This document shows, in pieces, positions 20,421-33,173 of a stretch of 64,000 bases of DNA; positions within the stretch are counted from its first letter, which is position 1; every line of letters starts with the position of its first letter. The DNA is taken from contig CM018690.1 of assembly GCA_009363875.1 (NCBI GenBank), positions 13,299,971 through 13,363,970 on the forward strand, read 5' to 3'. The notes beneath the pieces are model-generated. The model saw only the letters and a list, made by a program, of their open reading frames with translations. It was not told the DNA's origin and searched no databases. The translations under genes and the position numbers were made by a program. The stretch comes from Mikania micrantha. Its lineage: Eukaryota > Streptophyta > Magnoliopsida > Asterales > Asteraceae.

Positions 20421-23210
20421 GTGTTACACGTGGTCTTGATTTACATACAACTGGCATCCACCTTAGCTTAAGCAATTAATGATTTCATTATTTCAATGGT
20501 TCACACACGGTAATGATTCCCATGATTCTCTTGATTCTGATCTTTAGATTTCCATGATTTCACCATGGTTGTAGATTATGGAGTAGGATCCTTAGTTACT
20601 AATCACACACTGGATTAGATTCCTTTGCATTTGATCTTTAGCTTTAGTTCTTTTGATTTCACTTTGAGTTTAGATTCTAGAATTTGAACTCGATAGACTA
20701 AGGGTTTGTTTAGAGTTTACAATTTAGTTATTACTCATAAGAGTAATTTATTAACTTGATAGTTCATTATGCATAACAATTACCTAGACAAGAGTCTAGG
20801 AGTATAACAAGCATATATAAAGCATAAAATAAGTAAAAACATATACGTAAAACAATTTAAATAAAAAAAAGATTTACGCATGCTTCTCGGCCCCGCGTTT
20901 GAAAACAAAAATGTTTAGAAAAGGGGCAATGAACTCACCTGTGTTGCTCTGTATTGAATTACCACAAAATGCGCGCTCGTTGTTGTAGCCTATGTTTCTT
21001 CAGTTCCTGAGTTGTTTTAAAAGATTTCGAATACGATAAGTATTTATAATAGACGTTGTATCTAGGGTTTGGTCTCGGTGTGCAACTAAGTGTCATATGT
21101 TACTAATGTGCTTCTAAGATTTCATCTAACTTAGTTTAACTTATTACCCATTAGTAACCCTAATCCCATAAGTCATTATTACAAGTTATTAATTTAAAAC
21201 ATTTCTAAAGTTATTCACTTTAAGTTAAACATTTATTCAAAATCATTTATTTTAATTTAATAAAGGTTATAAATCATTAACCTTTATTCAAACATAATTA
21301 ATTTAAATGAAAGGATAGTCAACATATGATGGGCTTAGGTTAAACCCATTGGGTCATACTCGGGCCCATTCACTAGACTTTGATTTCCAATTGATTTCTT
21401 TTTATCGTTTTCATTACTAAGCCTAGACAATTGAGATAAACCATCTAGGTTAGTTATATATTTTTATTGATTTTCCCTACGATTCGAGTGTTAATAATAT
21501 AAATCAACACTTCGAACCCATGCTGTTGTTTTGATCCCTTATGATTTTCTCCCATGTTTCTATAATTCCCTTAGTTATAAGATTTCATGTTTTAAAGAAC
21601 CCTACCCCATGTTTTCTTTAAAGAACTTCTAGCATCATAGACCAAAAGAACTTCTAAGTTAAACCTCATGGCCCTCATCTTGATAATCTCTAAGTTTAGT
21701 TAAATGATTAACCTCAGAGTTGATTTGCATGAAGACCCTAAGGTTCCCCCCCCCCCATGCATGCACCTACGTGGAAGTTCCCATGCATACACACATTTTT
21801 GATTATATTTCATACTTATATATGGTCATGTAGTTCGAACCCTACACAAGTTTATGTGTCATCCCATGAATTAGCCGAATATGGTCTGGGCCGAACCAAG
21901 ATGTGGCTGAAAGGAACCCAGCCGAATAGAGATTAGCCGACCGAAAGGGTTATGGCGAATGGAAGTGGCGGATGGAGTATAGAGCGAATGAGCTCATGCC
22001 GAAGGAGGGTGATGGTCGAATGAGGCTTGGCCGAAAGTAGTTCATTCGCCAGCGATTCAGCCGAAGGAGGGGTTGGCGAAGAATGGAGTAATTCGCTCTT
22101 GCTGGTTCGGTCGACAACCATGCGGCCACCTGGGTCTTGGCCATTCGGCCGTGTGGTACAGCCCAGGTGCAACCCTCGATTTTGGGTTAGATGGCCGAGC
22201 AGTGAAGGGCATGACTTCCTACATTGTTCTAAGTGCATTTTGGTGAAATCCTATGGGTCGAGGGTGTGTACAATCGGTTAGAACCGTGGCCGATCAAAGG
22301 GTTTCAAAAACCCAAAAAAAACAAACATCTTTGATTTTACCTCGAATTTGTTGGATAAAACTTTAGATCAGTTGTACTTCTACGATCTACGATATGTGAT
22401 GGTTGTTTTGACACCAAAAAAGCACAATGTAGGGAAGAAGCGAAGGAGATTTAGTTGTAACTTCTAGAGAGAGAAAGAAGAGAGAGAAAGTGACGGTGGT
22501 TAGAGGTTGAAAAGGGTAGATGGGAGAATTAAATGGGTATTAATGCCCATTTAATGATTTCAAATAACCAAGGTGTGTTCGGGTTCGTTCGTTTTCGCGT
22601 GGTTTCGAGTTAAAATGTCGGTTTTTCGTCGTTCTCGTAACGAAACGACTCAGTTTCTGAAATAGAATTTATAAAATTATTTTAGGTTGTGATTCCTAAT
22701 AAATTAACTAAATATCTTTTGTTTATTTTAGATTTTCAAAAATATTTAATTTACGGTTTAAAATCGAATCGTACAGTCGTCGCGCGTATTCGTTCGAATC
22801 GTCACCCGTACGAACACGGCGATAACTATACTTTTCAACATTGTTTTCTAATTATTTGATATCATTCAGAACATTAAACTTCTATATTTATTCATACAGA
22901 TCGTCACCTATACGAAAAATCTGTCGGTTTAGCATTCACATAACGACATCCGTGTTGTTTTGTTCTGTAATTCCTCACATACGTTTATACATAATAAAAT
23001 CCTAAGAAATAATCACATGATATACCAGATAATTATTTGACTGATGAACCATAATTCTGAGCTTCGTTTCTCTTAATTGAATCTGAACTGTGCATTGATA
23101 ACATGTAATGACAATGATATATGAATGATAACTGAAGTGTGTACCTAATTTACTGTTCACGTTATTGTTCAGATCACTGTTCCGGTGGCGTTTCTGGAAC
23201 TGATGTTACA

Positions 23211-23782
23211 TGTATGTTTAGCAACCTTTTTATTTCTTGTGTATTTGCAAAAAGATCAGGTAAAGTACGTACCTTTAATGGAGGTGTTGACGACATACTT
23301 GCATGGGAACCATGTTGACCCAAAATTGAGACATTTGAATTTGATGGGTTTGAAAAGCTACTGCTGGAAATACTTGCATCTTCATTAATTGAGCTAGATG
23401 ACACCGTACCAACTTGAGGAGAATAAGCATCATTCATGGGCCCACTAGACAAAGACTCTTCATGCCTATCTTTATTTAAACAGGATTCATCATCCTGACA
23501 TTCTGGAAATGGGTCAACATAAAGTCTATTATAGACTTGTTTATCACCTCTGTAGCTACTTTTCCACTCACATTTGTCTTCTTCAATTAAGGTACAATCA
23601 CGTGCACGTCTTGTTTCAAAGGTTTTTGTTGTAGGATTAAATAATCGGTACCCAAACTTTGAGAAGAATAGCCAATAAATTATAAATATCATCTTTGTTG
23701 CTCTAGCATCAAGCTTTCTTCTACCTGGAGCATACACATAAGCATACCCAATACATCCAAATACTCGAAGGTTGGAGACGTC
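23211..23782 (-). pseudogene. Ty1-copia pol fragment (integrase C-terminus and linker)
   Basis: The minus-strand frame opens at the edge of the array (23782) with LRVFGCIGYAYVYAPGRRK, then KMIFI and GYRLFNPTTKTFETRRARDC, the integrase C-terminal part conserved in plant copia, followed by a serine-rich linker and a PLKVRTLPDLFANT segment. It is the downstream continuation of the copia ORF broken at 51273 on the far side of the array. At 23211 it is cut by LTR C, and the open frame ends inside that LTR at 23174. Reverse transcriptase and RNase H, which should follow, are absent from the window. Confidence 0.8.
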
Positions 23783-24194
23783 TGTTGGACCATAATCCTT
23801 GATATTGGGCCTAGCTTTAAAACATTTAACTATAGTATTTATTAGTTAAAGTATTGTATTAATGTTAATGGGCTTAGGTATTAGTAATAGCTCAAGGGTT
23901 GTATGTTTAGTCTGTACAGTGTCGACAAAGTGTAAACGGTAGATACGGTGGGTGAAATCTCTTGATAAGCAGGCTGCCCTTATCAGCGGTTATACAACCG
24001 CCACCATCGCCGATTAGTATAAGTAAGAGTCTGTCGATGTATTTTATCATATATGAAAAACTTATGTGTGTTTATGTAATTTACGATTCAAGTATCATCA
24101 TTTGTTATTGTATTCGATTTCATTGCTGATCGATTTTAAGAATCAATGAAGTATAATCCGAAAGAGGATTCTGGGAAGACCCACTACGAAAACA
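23783..24194 (+). repeat. Left outer LTR of the array
   Basis: This 412-bp LTR starts TGTTGGACC and ends GAAAACA. It lacks 11 bp (TGTGGACTTTA) present in the other copies. Two adjacent hairpins, TGATAAG/CTTATCA and GCGGTT/AACCGC, lie at 23963-24001, just before TATAAGTA at 24018-24025. Confidence 0.88.
24018..24025 (+). promoter_or_regulatory. TATA-like box in the array LTR
   Basis: TATAAGTA lies about 235 bp into the LTR, 17 bp after the double hairpin, and is repeated in every LTR of the array. It is the best promoter candidate for the ORF downstream. Start sites are not visible from sequence. Confidence 0.45.
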
Positions 24195-24195
24195 G

Positions 24196-24207
24196 TGGTA
24201 TCAGAGC
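24196..24207 (+). other. Primer-binding site of the left full unit
   Basis: TGGTATCAGAGC one base after the LTR end, complementary to initiator tRNA-Met. The same site follows the LTRs of the two long right-hand units (near 47191 and 49233) but is deleted from all 1237-bp units. Confidence 0.85.
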
Positions 24208-24359
24208 GAGGTATGGTAAGAATCAACATCCTATTTATGTTCGGAACCCTAATTTAATGATTCATTCTGAAAGTCAGAAGATTGAAAACTCGATCTGACA
24301 TTAATCACGTGCGTCGTGATGATTCAGGGTGGAAGGGGAAACAAAAGAAGCACCAAGGA

Positions 24360-25751
24360 ATGCAATCTTCGGTGATTCGCAGACTCGAACAAGGATTCCA
24401 GAAGGTTGATATGGTTGAAACATCAAAAGGCAAGGCGAGGTGCCTTGAACAGGAATCTGTTCTTGTTAGGACCAAATTTGGTGATCATATCAAACCAAGG
24501 TCAAAGAAAATGACTCGAATCCGGTGCTACAAGTGTCGTGAGTATGGACACAAGAATTCTGAATGCCCAAGTAAGTATGCTTATTCAATGTTTAACTCTG
24601 GGGTTACGAATAAGAGAATCAAACCAAAGGATTATCTTGTTTCTGGAACAGATAATGGAAATTGGAATGATATTTGGTTTGTAGATCCTATTTATGTTAA
24701 ACATACCAAATCTTCCCATGGCATTGGTGAAGTCAAAATTTTTTCATGTAATAAGTATCATCACATCTCAAGTGTTTATTACATGACTACCTTGAACAAA
24801 AATGTGTTGAGTGTGTCTCAATTAAATGATCAAGGTTATTCTGTCACATTAAAGGGTGATAAATGTTATATTAAAAGCATGTTTAATGATGATGTAGAAC
24901 ATGTGAATCATGATAACATAAACACAAGATTGGACCATGATGAGTTCCTTGAGAAATTTTATGAAACCTTGGATGACCAAACTATTTTTTAAGTTGAAAG
25001 GAAAAAGTTTGAGGCATATATCCGAGGATATTATGACAAGGAATGTGGTAAAATTGAAGAATTAAAGGTTGACAAAAACAAAAGTTGGGTTACCTTCCTT
25101 GACATACTACATATACCGAATTATGTAGAAACAAGTAAGGAGTATCTTAGAAATCATTTTACAAAATTGGTAAAGTGGTTCTATGAAGAATACTTTCAAC
25201 AAAACACAAAAGAATATCCACCCACTTTACCCAATGGTGAACCCATTGATTTGTTTGATCTTTACATGACAGTGGAAGGGTTAGGTGGAAGAAGAATTGT
25301 GGCTAAAGAAGGAAAATGGTTGGAAGTTGGTGAACAACTTGGTTTGGCTGAAAATGGTCCTAATCTCAGGATCATGTATGATGGCTATTTAGAATTGCTT
25401 GACTGGATGTATAGCATGGAAAAGGAAAAGGAACCAAAAGTTGGTGAAGCTCCAATTGAAGAAAGGTACGCTAATAAAGATGGCCCAAGTGAAAAGAAAG
25501 AAACTGAAGGAGTTGTTTTTGGTCCAAAAGACAACAAAGATGCAACTGCAGGTTCATCCCAAGAGCAAGAAAAGCAAATAGAAGATGGTGAAATTCCGGA
25601 TAATGAACCATACCTTCAAGAGATGCTAGATGCAAACTTTGATGATGACTTTGAACTTGAACTGCTGGAATACACCGAAAGGAACAAGGAGGATGTGGCT
25701 GCTGTGAATGAAGATGCAATTCAAGGATTAGGGGGGAATGTTGGACCATAA
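24360..25751 (+). pseudogene. Gag-like zinc knuckle + protease-like + ARID polyprotein, left full unit
   Basis: The first in-frame ATG is at 24360; the frame is open from 24282 without an earlier ATG. In order: a basic region, a CCHC zinc knuckle CYKCREYGHKNSECP (near 24530), a copia-protease-like segment (NDIWFVDPIYVKH, then YYMTTLNKNVLSVSQLNDQGY), then an ARID-like domain (YPPTLPNGEPIDLFDLY, LGGRR, GKWLEVGEQLGL, YDGYLELLDWMY) and an acidic tail. The protease active site reads DPI where active copia enzymes have DSG or DTG, so it is presumably dead. A TAA at 24990-24992 (Glu in sister units) breaks the frame before the ARID part. A 75-bp deletion near 24709 removes part of the protease-like segment. 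The final stop at 25749 lies 11 bases into the next LTR. Confidence 0.8.
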
Positions 25752-26112
25752 TCCTTGATATCGGGCCTAGCTTTAAAACATTTAACTATAGCATTTATTA
25801 TGTGGACTTTAGTTAAAGTATTGTATTAATGTTAATGGGCTTAGGTATTAGTAATAGCCCAAGTGGTGTGTGTTTAGTCTGTACAGTGTCGACAGAGTGT
25901 AAACGGTAGATACGGTGGGTGAAGTCTCTTGATAAGCAGGCTGCCCTTATCAGCGGTTATACAACCGCCACCATCGCCGATTAGTATAAGTAAGAGTATG
26001 TCGATTTATTTTATCATATATGAAAAACTTATGTGTGTTTATGTAATTTACGATTCAAGTATCATCATTTGTTGTTGTATTCGATTTCATTGCTGATCGA
26101 TTTTAAGAATCA

Positions 26113-26988
26113 ATGAAGTATAATGATGATGTAGAACATGTGAAACATGATAACATAAACACAAGATTGGACCATGATGAGTTCCTTGAGAAATTTTATG
26201 AAACCTTGGATGACCAAACTACTTTTGAAGTTGAAAGGAAAAAGTTTGAGGCATATATCCGAGGATATTATGACAAGGAATGTGGTAAAATTGAAGAATT
26301 AAAGGTTGACAAAAACAAAAGTTGGGTTACCTTCCTTGACATACTACATATACCGAATTATGTAGAAACAAGTTAGGAGTATCTTAGAAATCATTTTACA
26401 AAATTGGTAAAGCGGTTCTATGAAGAATACTTTCAACAAAACACAAAATAATATCCACCCACTTTACCCAATGGTGAACCCATTGATTTGTTTGATCTTT
26501 ACATGACAGTGGAAGGGTTAGGTGGAAGAAGAATTGTGGCTAAAGAAGGAAAATGGTTGGAAGTTGGTGAACAACCTGGTTTGGCTGAAAATGGTCCTAA
26601 TCTCAGGATCATATATGATGGCTATTTAGAATAGCTTGACTGGATGTATAGCATGGAAAAGGAAAAGGAACCAAAAGTTGGTGAAGCTCCAATTGAAGAA
26701 AGGTACGCTAATAAAGATGGCCCAAGTGAAAAGAAAGAAACTGAAGGAGTTGTTTTTGGTCCAAAAGACAACAAAGATGCAACTGCAGGTTCATCCCAAG
26801 AGCAAGAAAAGCAAATAGAAGATGGTGAAATTCCGGATAATGAACTATACCTTCAAGAGATGCTAGATGCAAACTTTGATGATGACTTTGAACTTGAACT
26901 GCTGGAATACACCGAAAGGAACAAGGAGGATGTGGCTGCTGTGAATGAAGATGCAATTCAAGGATTAGGGGGGAATGTTGGACCATAA
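26113..26988 (+). pseudogene. ARID ORF, short unit 1 (three stops)
   Basis: The 1237-bp unit is 25739-26975. Stops: TAG at codon 88, TAA at 113, TAG at 174. It carries Thr at position 37 where all the others have Ile, and Arg for Trp in the VKRFYEEY segment. Confidence 0.8.
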
Positions 26989-27349
26989 TCCTTGATATCG
27001 GGCCTAGCTTTAAAACATTTAACTATAGCATTTATTATGTGGACTTTAGTTAAAGTATTGTATTAATGTTAATGGGCTTAGGTATTAGTAATAGCCCAAG
27101 TGGTGTGTGTTTAGTCTGTACAGTGTCGACAGAGTGTAAACGGTAGATACGGTGGGTGAAATCTCTTGATAAGCAGGCTGCCCTTATCAGCGGTTATACA
27201 ACCGCCACCATCGCCGATTAGTATAAGTAAGAGTATGTCGATGTATTTTATCATATACGAAAAACTTATGTGTGTTTATGTAATTTACGATTCAAGTATC
27301 ATCATTTGTTGTTGTATTCGATTTCATTGCTGATCGATTTTAAGAATCA

Positions 27350-28225
27350 ATGAAGTATAATGATGATGTAGAACATGTGAAACATGATAACATAAACACA
27401 AGATTGGACCATGATGAGTTCCTTGAGAAATTTTATGAAACCTTGGATGACCAAACTATTTTTGAAGTTGAAAGGAAAAAGTTTGAGGCATATATCCGAG
27501 GATATTATGACAAGGAATGTGGTAAAATTGAAGAATTAAAGGTTGACAAAAACAAAAGTTGGGTTACCTTCCTTGACATACTACATATACCGAATTATGT
27601 AGAAACAAGTAAGGAGTATCTTAGAAATCATTTTACAAAATTGGTAAAGTGGTTCTATGAAGAATACTTTCAACAAAACACAAAATAATATCCACCCACT
27701 TTACCCAATGGTGAACCCATTGATTTGTTTGATCTTTACATGACAGTGGAAGGGTTAGGTGGAAGAAGAATTGTGGCTAAAGAAGGAAAATGGTTGGAAG
27801 TTGGTGAACAACCTGGTTTGGCTGAAAATGGTCCTAATCTCAGGATCATATATGATGGCTATTTAGAATTGCTTGACTGGATGTATAGCATGGAAAAGGA
27901 AAAGGAACCAAAAGTTGGTGAAGCTCCAATTGAAGAAAGGTACGCTAATAAAGATGGCCCAAGTGAAAAGAAAGAAACTGAAGGAGTTGTTTTTGGTCCA
28001 AAAGACAACAAAGATGCAACTGCAGGTTCATCCCAAGAGCAAGAAAAGCAAATAGAAGATGGTGAAATTCCGGATAATGAACTATACCTTCAAGAGATGC
28101 TAGATGCAAACTTTGATGATGACTTTGAACTTGAACTGCTGGAATACACCGAAAGGAACAAGGAGGATGTGGCTGCTGTGAATGAAGATGCAATTCAAGG
28201 ATTAGGGGGGAATGTTGGACCATAA
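27350..28225 (+). pseudogene. ARID ORF, short unit 2 (one stop)
   Basis: Only the codon-113 TAA interrupts the frame; codon 174 is Leu, so the downstream ARID part is open from 27725. The LTR has CATATACG where the others have CATATATG. Confidence 0.8.
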
Positions 28226-28586
28226 TCCTTGATATCGGGCCTAGCTTTAAAACATTTAACTATAGCATTTATTATGTGGACTTTAGTTAAAGTATTGTAT
28301 TAATGTTAATGGGCTTAGGTATTAGTAATAGCCCAAGTGGTGTGTGTTTAGTCTGTACAGTGTCGACAGAGTGTAAACGGTAGATACGGTGGGTGAAGTC
28401 TCTTGATAAGCAGGCTGCCCTTATCAGCGGTTATACAACCGCCACCATCGCCGATTAGTATAAGTAAGAGTATGTCGATGTATTTTATCATATATGAAAA
28501 ACTTATGTGTGTTTATGTAATTTACGATTCAAGTATCATCATTTGTTGTTGTATTCGATTTCATTGCTGATCGATTTTAAGAATCA

Positions 28587-29462
28587 ATGAAGTATAATGA
28601 TGATGTAGAACATGTGAAACATGATAACATAAACACAAGATTGGACCATGATGAGTTCCTTGAGAAATTTTATGAAACCTTGGATGACCAAACTATTTTT
28701 GAAGTTGAAAGGAAAAAGTTTGAGGCATATATCCGAGGATATTATGACAAGGAATGTGGTAAAATTGAAGAATTAAAGGTTGACAAAAACAAAAGTTGGG
28801 TTACCTTCCTTGACATTCTACATATACCGAATTATGTAGAAACAAGTAAGGAGTATCTTAGAAATCATTTTACAAAATTGGTAAAGTGGTTCTATGAAGA
28901 ATACTTTCAACAAAACACAAAATAATATCCACCCACTTTACCCAATGGTGAACCCATTGATTTGTTTGATCTTTACATGACAGTGGAAGGGTTAGGTGGA
29001 AGAAGAATTGTGGCTAAAGAAGGAAAATGGTTGGAAGTTGGTGAACAACCTGGTTTGGCTGAAAATGGTCCTAATCTCAGGATCATATATGATGGCTATT
29101 TAGAATAGCTTGACTGGATGTATAGCATGGAAAAGGAAAAGGAACCAAAAGTTGGTGAAGCTCCAATTGAAGAAAGGTACGCTAATAAAGATGGCCCAAG
29201 TGAAAAGAAAGAAACTGAAGGAGTTGTTTTTGGTCCAAAAGACAACAAAGATGCAACTGCAGGTTCATCCCAAGAGCAAGAAAAGCAAATAGAAGATGGT
29301 GAAATTCCGGATAATGAACTATACCTTCAAGAGATGCTAGATGCAAACTTTGATGATGACTTTGAACTTGAACTGCTGGAATACACCGAAAGGAACAAGG
29401 AGGATGTGGCTGCTGTGAATGAAGATGCAATTCAAGGATTAGGGGGGAATGTTGGACCATAA
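28587..29462 (+). pseudogene. ARID ORF, short unit 3 (two stops)
   Basis: TAA at codon 113 and TAG at codon 174. Private silent change GACATTCTAC near 28812. Its LTR has GAAGTCTC, shared with units 1 and 4. Confidence 0.8.
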
Positions 29463-29823
29463 TCCTTGATATCGGGCCTAGCTTTAAAACATTTAACTAT
29501 AGCATTTATTATGTGGACTTTAGTTAAAGTATTGTATTAATGTTAATGGGCTTAGGTATTAGTAATAGCCCAAGTGGTGTGTGTTTAGTCTGTACAGTGT
29601 CGACAGAGTGTAAACGGTAGATACGGTGGGTGAAGTCTCTTGATAAGCAGGCTGCCCTTATCAGCGGTTATACAACCGCCACCATCGCCGATTAGTATAA
29701 GTAAGAGTATGTCGATGTATTTTATCATATATGAAAAACTTATGTGTGTTTATGTAATTTACGATTCAAGTATCATCATTTGTTGTTGTATTCGATTTCA
29801 TTGCTGATCGATTTTAAGAATCA

Positions 29824-30699
29824 ATGAAGTATAATGATGATGTAGAACATGTGAAACATGATAACATAAACACAAGATTGGACCATGATGAGTTCCTTGA
29901 GAAATTTTATGAAACCTTGGATGACCAAACTATTTTTGAAGTTGAAAGGAAAAAGTTTGAGGCATATATCCGAGGATATTATGACAAGGAATGTGGTAAA
30001 ATTGAAGAATTAAAGGTTGACAAAAACAAAAGTTGGGTTACCTTCCTTGACATACTACATATACCGAATTATGTAGAAACAAGTAAGGAGTATCTTAGAA
30101 ATCATTTTACAAAATTGGTAAAGCGGTTCTATGAAGAATACTTTCAACAAAACACAAAATAATATCCACCCACTTTACCCAATGGTGAACCCATTGATTT
30201 GTTTGATCTTTACATGACAGTGAAAGGGTTAGGTGGAAGAAGAATTGTGGCTAAAGAAGGAAAATGGTTGGAAGTTGGTGAACAACCTGGTTTGGCTGAA
30301 AATGGTCCTAATCTCAGGATCATATATGATGGCTATTTAGAATAGCTTGACTGGATGTATAGCATGGAAAAGGAAAAGGAACCAAAAGTTGGTGAAGCTC
30401 CAATTGAAGAAAGGTACGCTAATAAAGATTGCCCAAGTGAAAAGAAAGAAACTGAAGGAGTTGTTTTTGGTCCAAAAGACAACAAAGATGCAACTGCAGG
30501 TTCATCCCAAGAGCAAGAAAAGCAAATAGAAGATGGTGAAATTCCGGATAATGAACTATACCTTCAAGAGATGCTAGATGCAAACTTTGATGATGACTTT
30601 GAACTTGAACTGCTGGAATACACCGAAAGGAACAAGGAGGATGTGGCTGCTGTGAATGAAGATGCAATTCAAGGATTAGGGGGGAATGTTGGACCATAA
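29824..30699 (+). pseudogene. ARID ORF, short unit 4 (two stops)
   Basis: TAA at 113 and TAG at 174. It shares the Trp-to-Arg change with unit 1 and has private Glu-to-Lys (TVKGLGG) and Gly-to-Cys (NKDCPSE) changes. Confidence 0.8.
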
Positions 30700-31060
30700 T
30701 CCTTGATATCGGGCCTAGCTTTAAAACATTTAACTATAGCATTTATTATGTGGACTTTAGTTAAAGTATTGTATTAATGTTAATGGGCTTAGGTATTAGT
30801 AATAGCCCAAGTGGTGTGTGTTTAGTCTGTACAGTGTCGACAGAGTGTAAACGGTAGATACGGTGGGTGAAATCTCTTGATAAGCAGGCTGCCCTTATCA
30901 GCGGTTATACAACCGCCACCATCGCCGATTAGTATAAGTAAGAGTATGTCGATGTATTTTATCATATATGAAAAACTTATGTGTGTTTATGTAATTTACG
31001 ATTCAAGTATCATCATTTGTTGTTGTATTCGATTTCATTGCTGATCGATTTTAAGAATCA

Positions 31061-31936
31061 ATGAAGTATAATGATGATGTAGAACATGTGAAACATGATA
31101 ACATAAACACAAGATTGGACCATGATGAGTTCCTTGAGAAATTTTATGAAACCTTGGATGACCAAACTATTTTTGAAGTTGAAAGGAAAAAGTTTGAGGC
31201 ATATATCCGAGGATATTATGACAAGGAATGTGGTAAAATTGAAGAATTAAAGGTTGACAAAAACAAAAGTTGGGTTACCTTCCTTGACATACTACATATA
31301 CCGAATTATGTAGAAACAAGTAAGGAGTATCTTAGAAATCATTTTACAAAATTGGTAAAGTGGTTCTATGAAGAATACTTTCAACAAAACACAAAATAAT
31401 ATCCACCCACTTTACCCAATGGTGAACCCATTGATTTGTTTGATCTTTACATGACAGTGGAAGGGTTAGGTGGAAGAAGAATTGTGGCTAAAGAAGGAAA
31501 ATGGTTGGAAGTTGGTGAACAACCTGGTTTGGCTGAAAATGGTCCTAATCTCAGGATCATATATGATGGCTATTTAGAATAGCTTGACTGGATGTATAGC
31601 ATGGAAAAGGAAAAGGAACCAAAAGTTGGTGAAGCTCCAATTGAAGAAAGGTACGCTAATAAAGATGGCCCAAGTGAAAAGAAAGAAACTGAAGGAGTTG
31701 TTTTTGGTCCAAAAGACAACAAAGATGCAACTGCAGGTTCATCCCAAGAGCAAGAAAAGCAAATAGAAGATGGTGAAATTCCGGATAATGAACTATACCT
31801 TCAAGAGATGCTAGATGCAAACTTTGATGATGACTTTGAACTTGAACTGCTGGAATACACCGAAAGGAACAAGGAGGATGTGGCTGCTGTGAATGAAGAT
31901 GCAATTCAAGGATTAGGGGGGAATGTTGGACCATAA
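31061..31936 (+). pseudogene. ARID ORF, short unit 5 (two stops)
   Basis: TAA at 113 and TAG at 174, otherwise the majority sequence. Confidence 0.8.
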
Positions 31937-32297
31937 TCCTTGATATCGGGCCTAGCTTTAAAACATTTAACTATAGCATTTATTATGTGGACTTTAGTTA
32001 AAGTATTGTATTAATGTTAATGGGCTTAGGTATTAGTAATAGCCCAAGTGGTGTGTGTTTAGTCTGTACAGTGTCGACAGAGTGTAAACGGTAGATACGG
32101 TGGGTGAAATCTCTTGATAAGCAGGCTGCCCTTATCAGCGGTTATACAACCGCCACCATCGCCGATTAGTATAAGTAAGAGTATGTCGATGTATTTTATC
32201 ATATATGAAAAACTTATGTGTGTTTATGTAATTTACGATTCAAGTATCATCATTTGTTGTTGTATTCGATTTCATTGCTGATCGATTTTAAGAATCA

Positions 32298-33173
32298 ATG
32301 AAGTATAATGATGATGTAGAACATGTGAAACATGATAACATAAACACAAGATTGGACCATGATGAGTTCCTTGAGAAATTTTATGAAACCTTGGATGACC
32401 AAACTATTTTTGAAGTTGAAAGGAAAAAGTTTGAGGCATATATCCGAGGATATTATGACAAGGAATGTGGTAAAATTGAAGAATTAAAGGTTGACAAAAA
32501 CAAAAGTTGGGTTACCTTCCTTGACATACTACATATACCGAATTATGTAGAAACAAGTAAGGAGTATCTTAGAAATCATTTTACAAAATTGGTAAAGTGG
32601 TTCTATGAAGAATACTTTAAACAAAACACAAAATAATATCCACCCACTTTACCCAATGGTGAACCCATTGATTTGTTTGATCTTTACATGACAGTGGAAG
32701 GGTTAGGTGGAAGAAGAATTGTGGCTAAAGAAGGAAAATGGTTGGAAGTTGGTGAACAACCTGGTTTGGCTGAAAATGGTCCTAATCTCAGGATCATATA
32801 TGATGGCTATTTAGAATTGCTTGACTGGATGTATAGCATGGAAAAGGAAAAGGAACCAAAAGTTGGTGAAGCTCCAATTGAAGAAAGGTACGCTAATAAA
32901 GATGGCCCAAGTGAAAAGAAAGAAACTGAAGGAGTTGTTTTTGGTCCAAAAGACAACAAAGATGCAACTGCAGGTTCATCCCAAGAGCAAGAAAAGCAAA
33001 TAGAAGATGGTGAAATTCCGGATAATGAACTATACCTTCAAGAGATGCTAGATGCAAACTTTGATGATGACTTTGAACTTGAACTGCTGGAATACACCGA
33101 AAGGAACAAGGAGGATGTGGCTGCTGTGAATGAAGATGCAATTCAAGGATTAGGGGGGAATGTTGGACCATAA
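32298..33173 (+). pseudogene. ARID ORF, short unit 6 (one stop)
   Basis: TAA at 113 only; codon 174 is Leu. Private Gln-to-Lys change just before the stop (YFKQNTK). Confidence 0.8.

Larger units (their letters stand above)
19135..23210 (-). mobile_element. 5' LTR (family C), about 4.1 kb, inserted in a copia pol
   Basis: On the minus strand it runs from TGTAACATCAG (23210) to GGTGTGTGACA (19135) and is followed by a PBS and a gag start. At 23211 it abuts the copia fragment 23211-23782, into which it was inserted. It has a pyrimidine-rich leader near 22430-22520, a CCGAA-rich block at 21870-22170, a donor-like CACAG/GTGAGTTCATTG at 20938, a hairpin-like CAACACATGGTTG at 19515-19527, and an acceptor-like TTCTCAG/GTGAC at 19488. 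Two sets of tandem repeats lie between donor and acceptor. No partner 3' LTR is visible, so the element is truncated in this window. Short open frames at 21933-22281 have no domain. Confidence 0.65.

Noticed and set aside
5284..23210. LTR H and LTR C as the two LTRs of one element
   Set aside because: Outer flanks (ggggc and tgtat) do not match, no polypurine tract precedes LTR H, and their sequences differ far more than a pair should.
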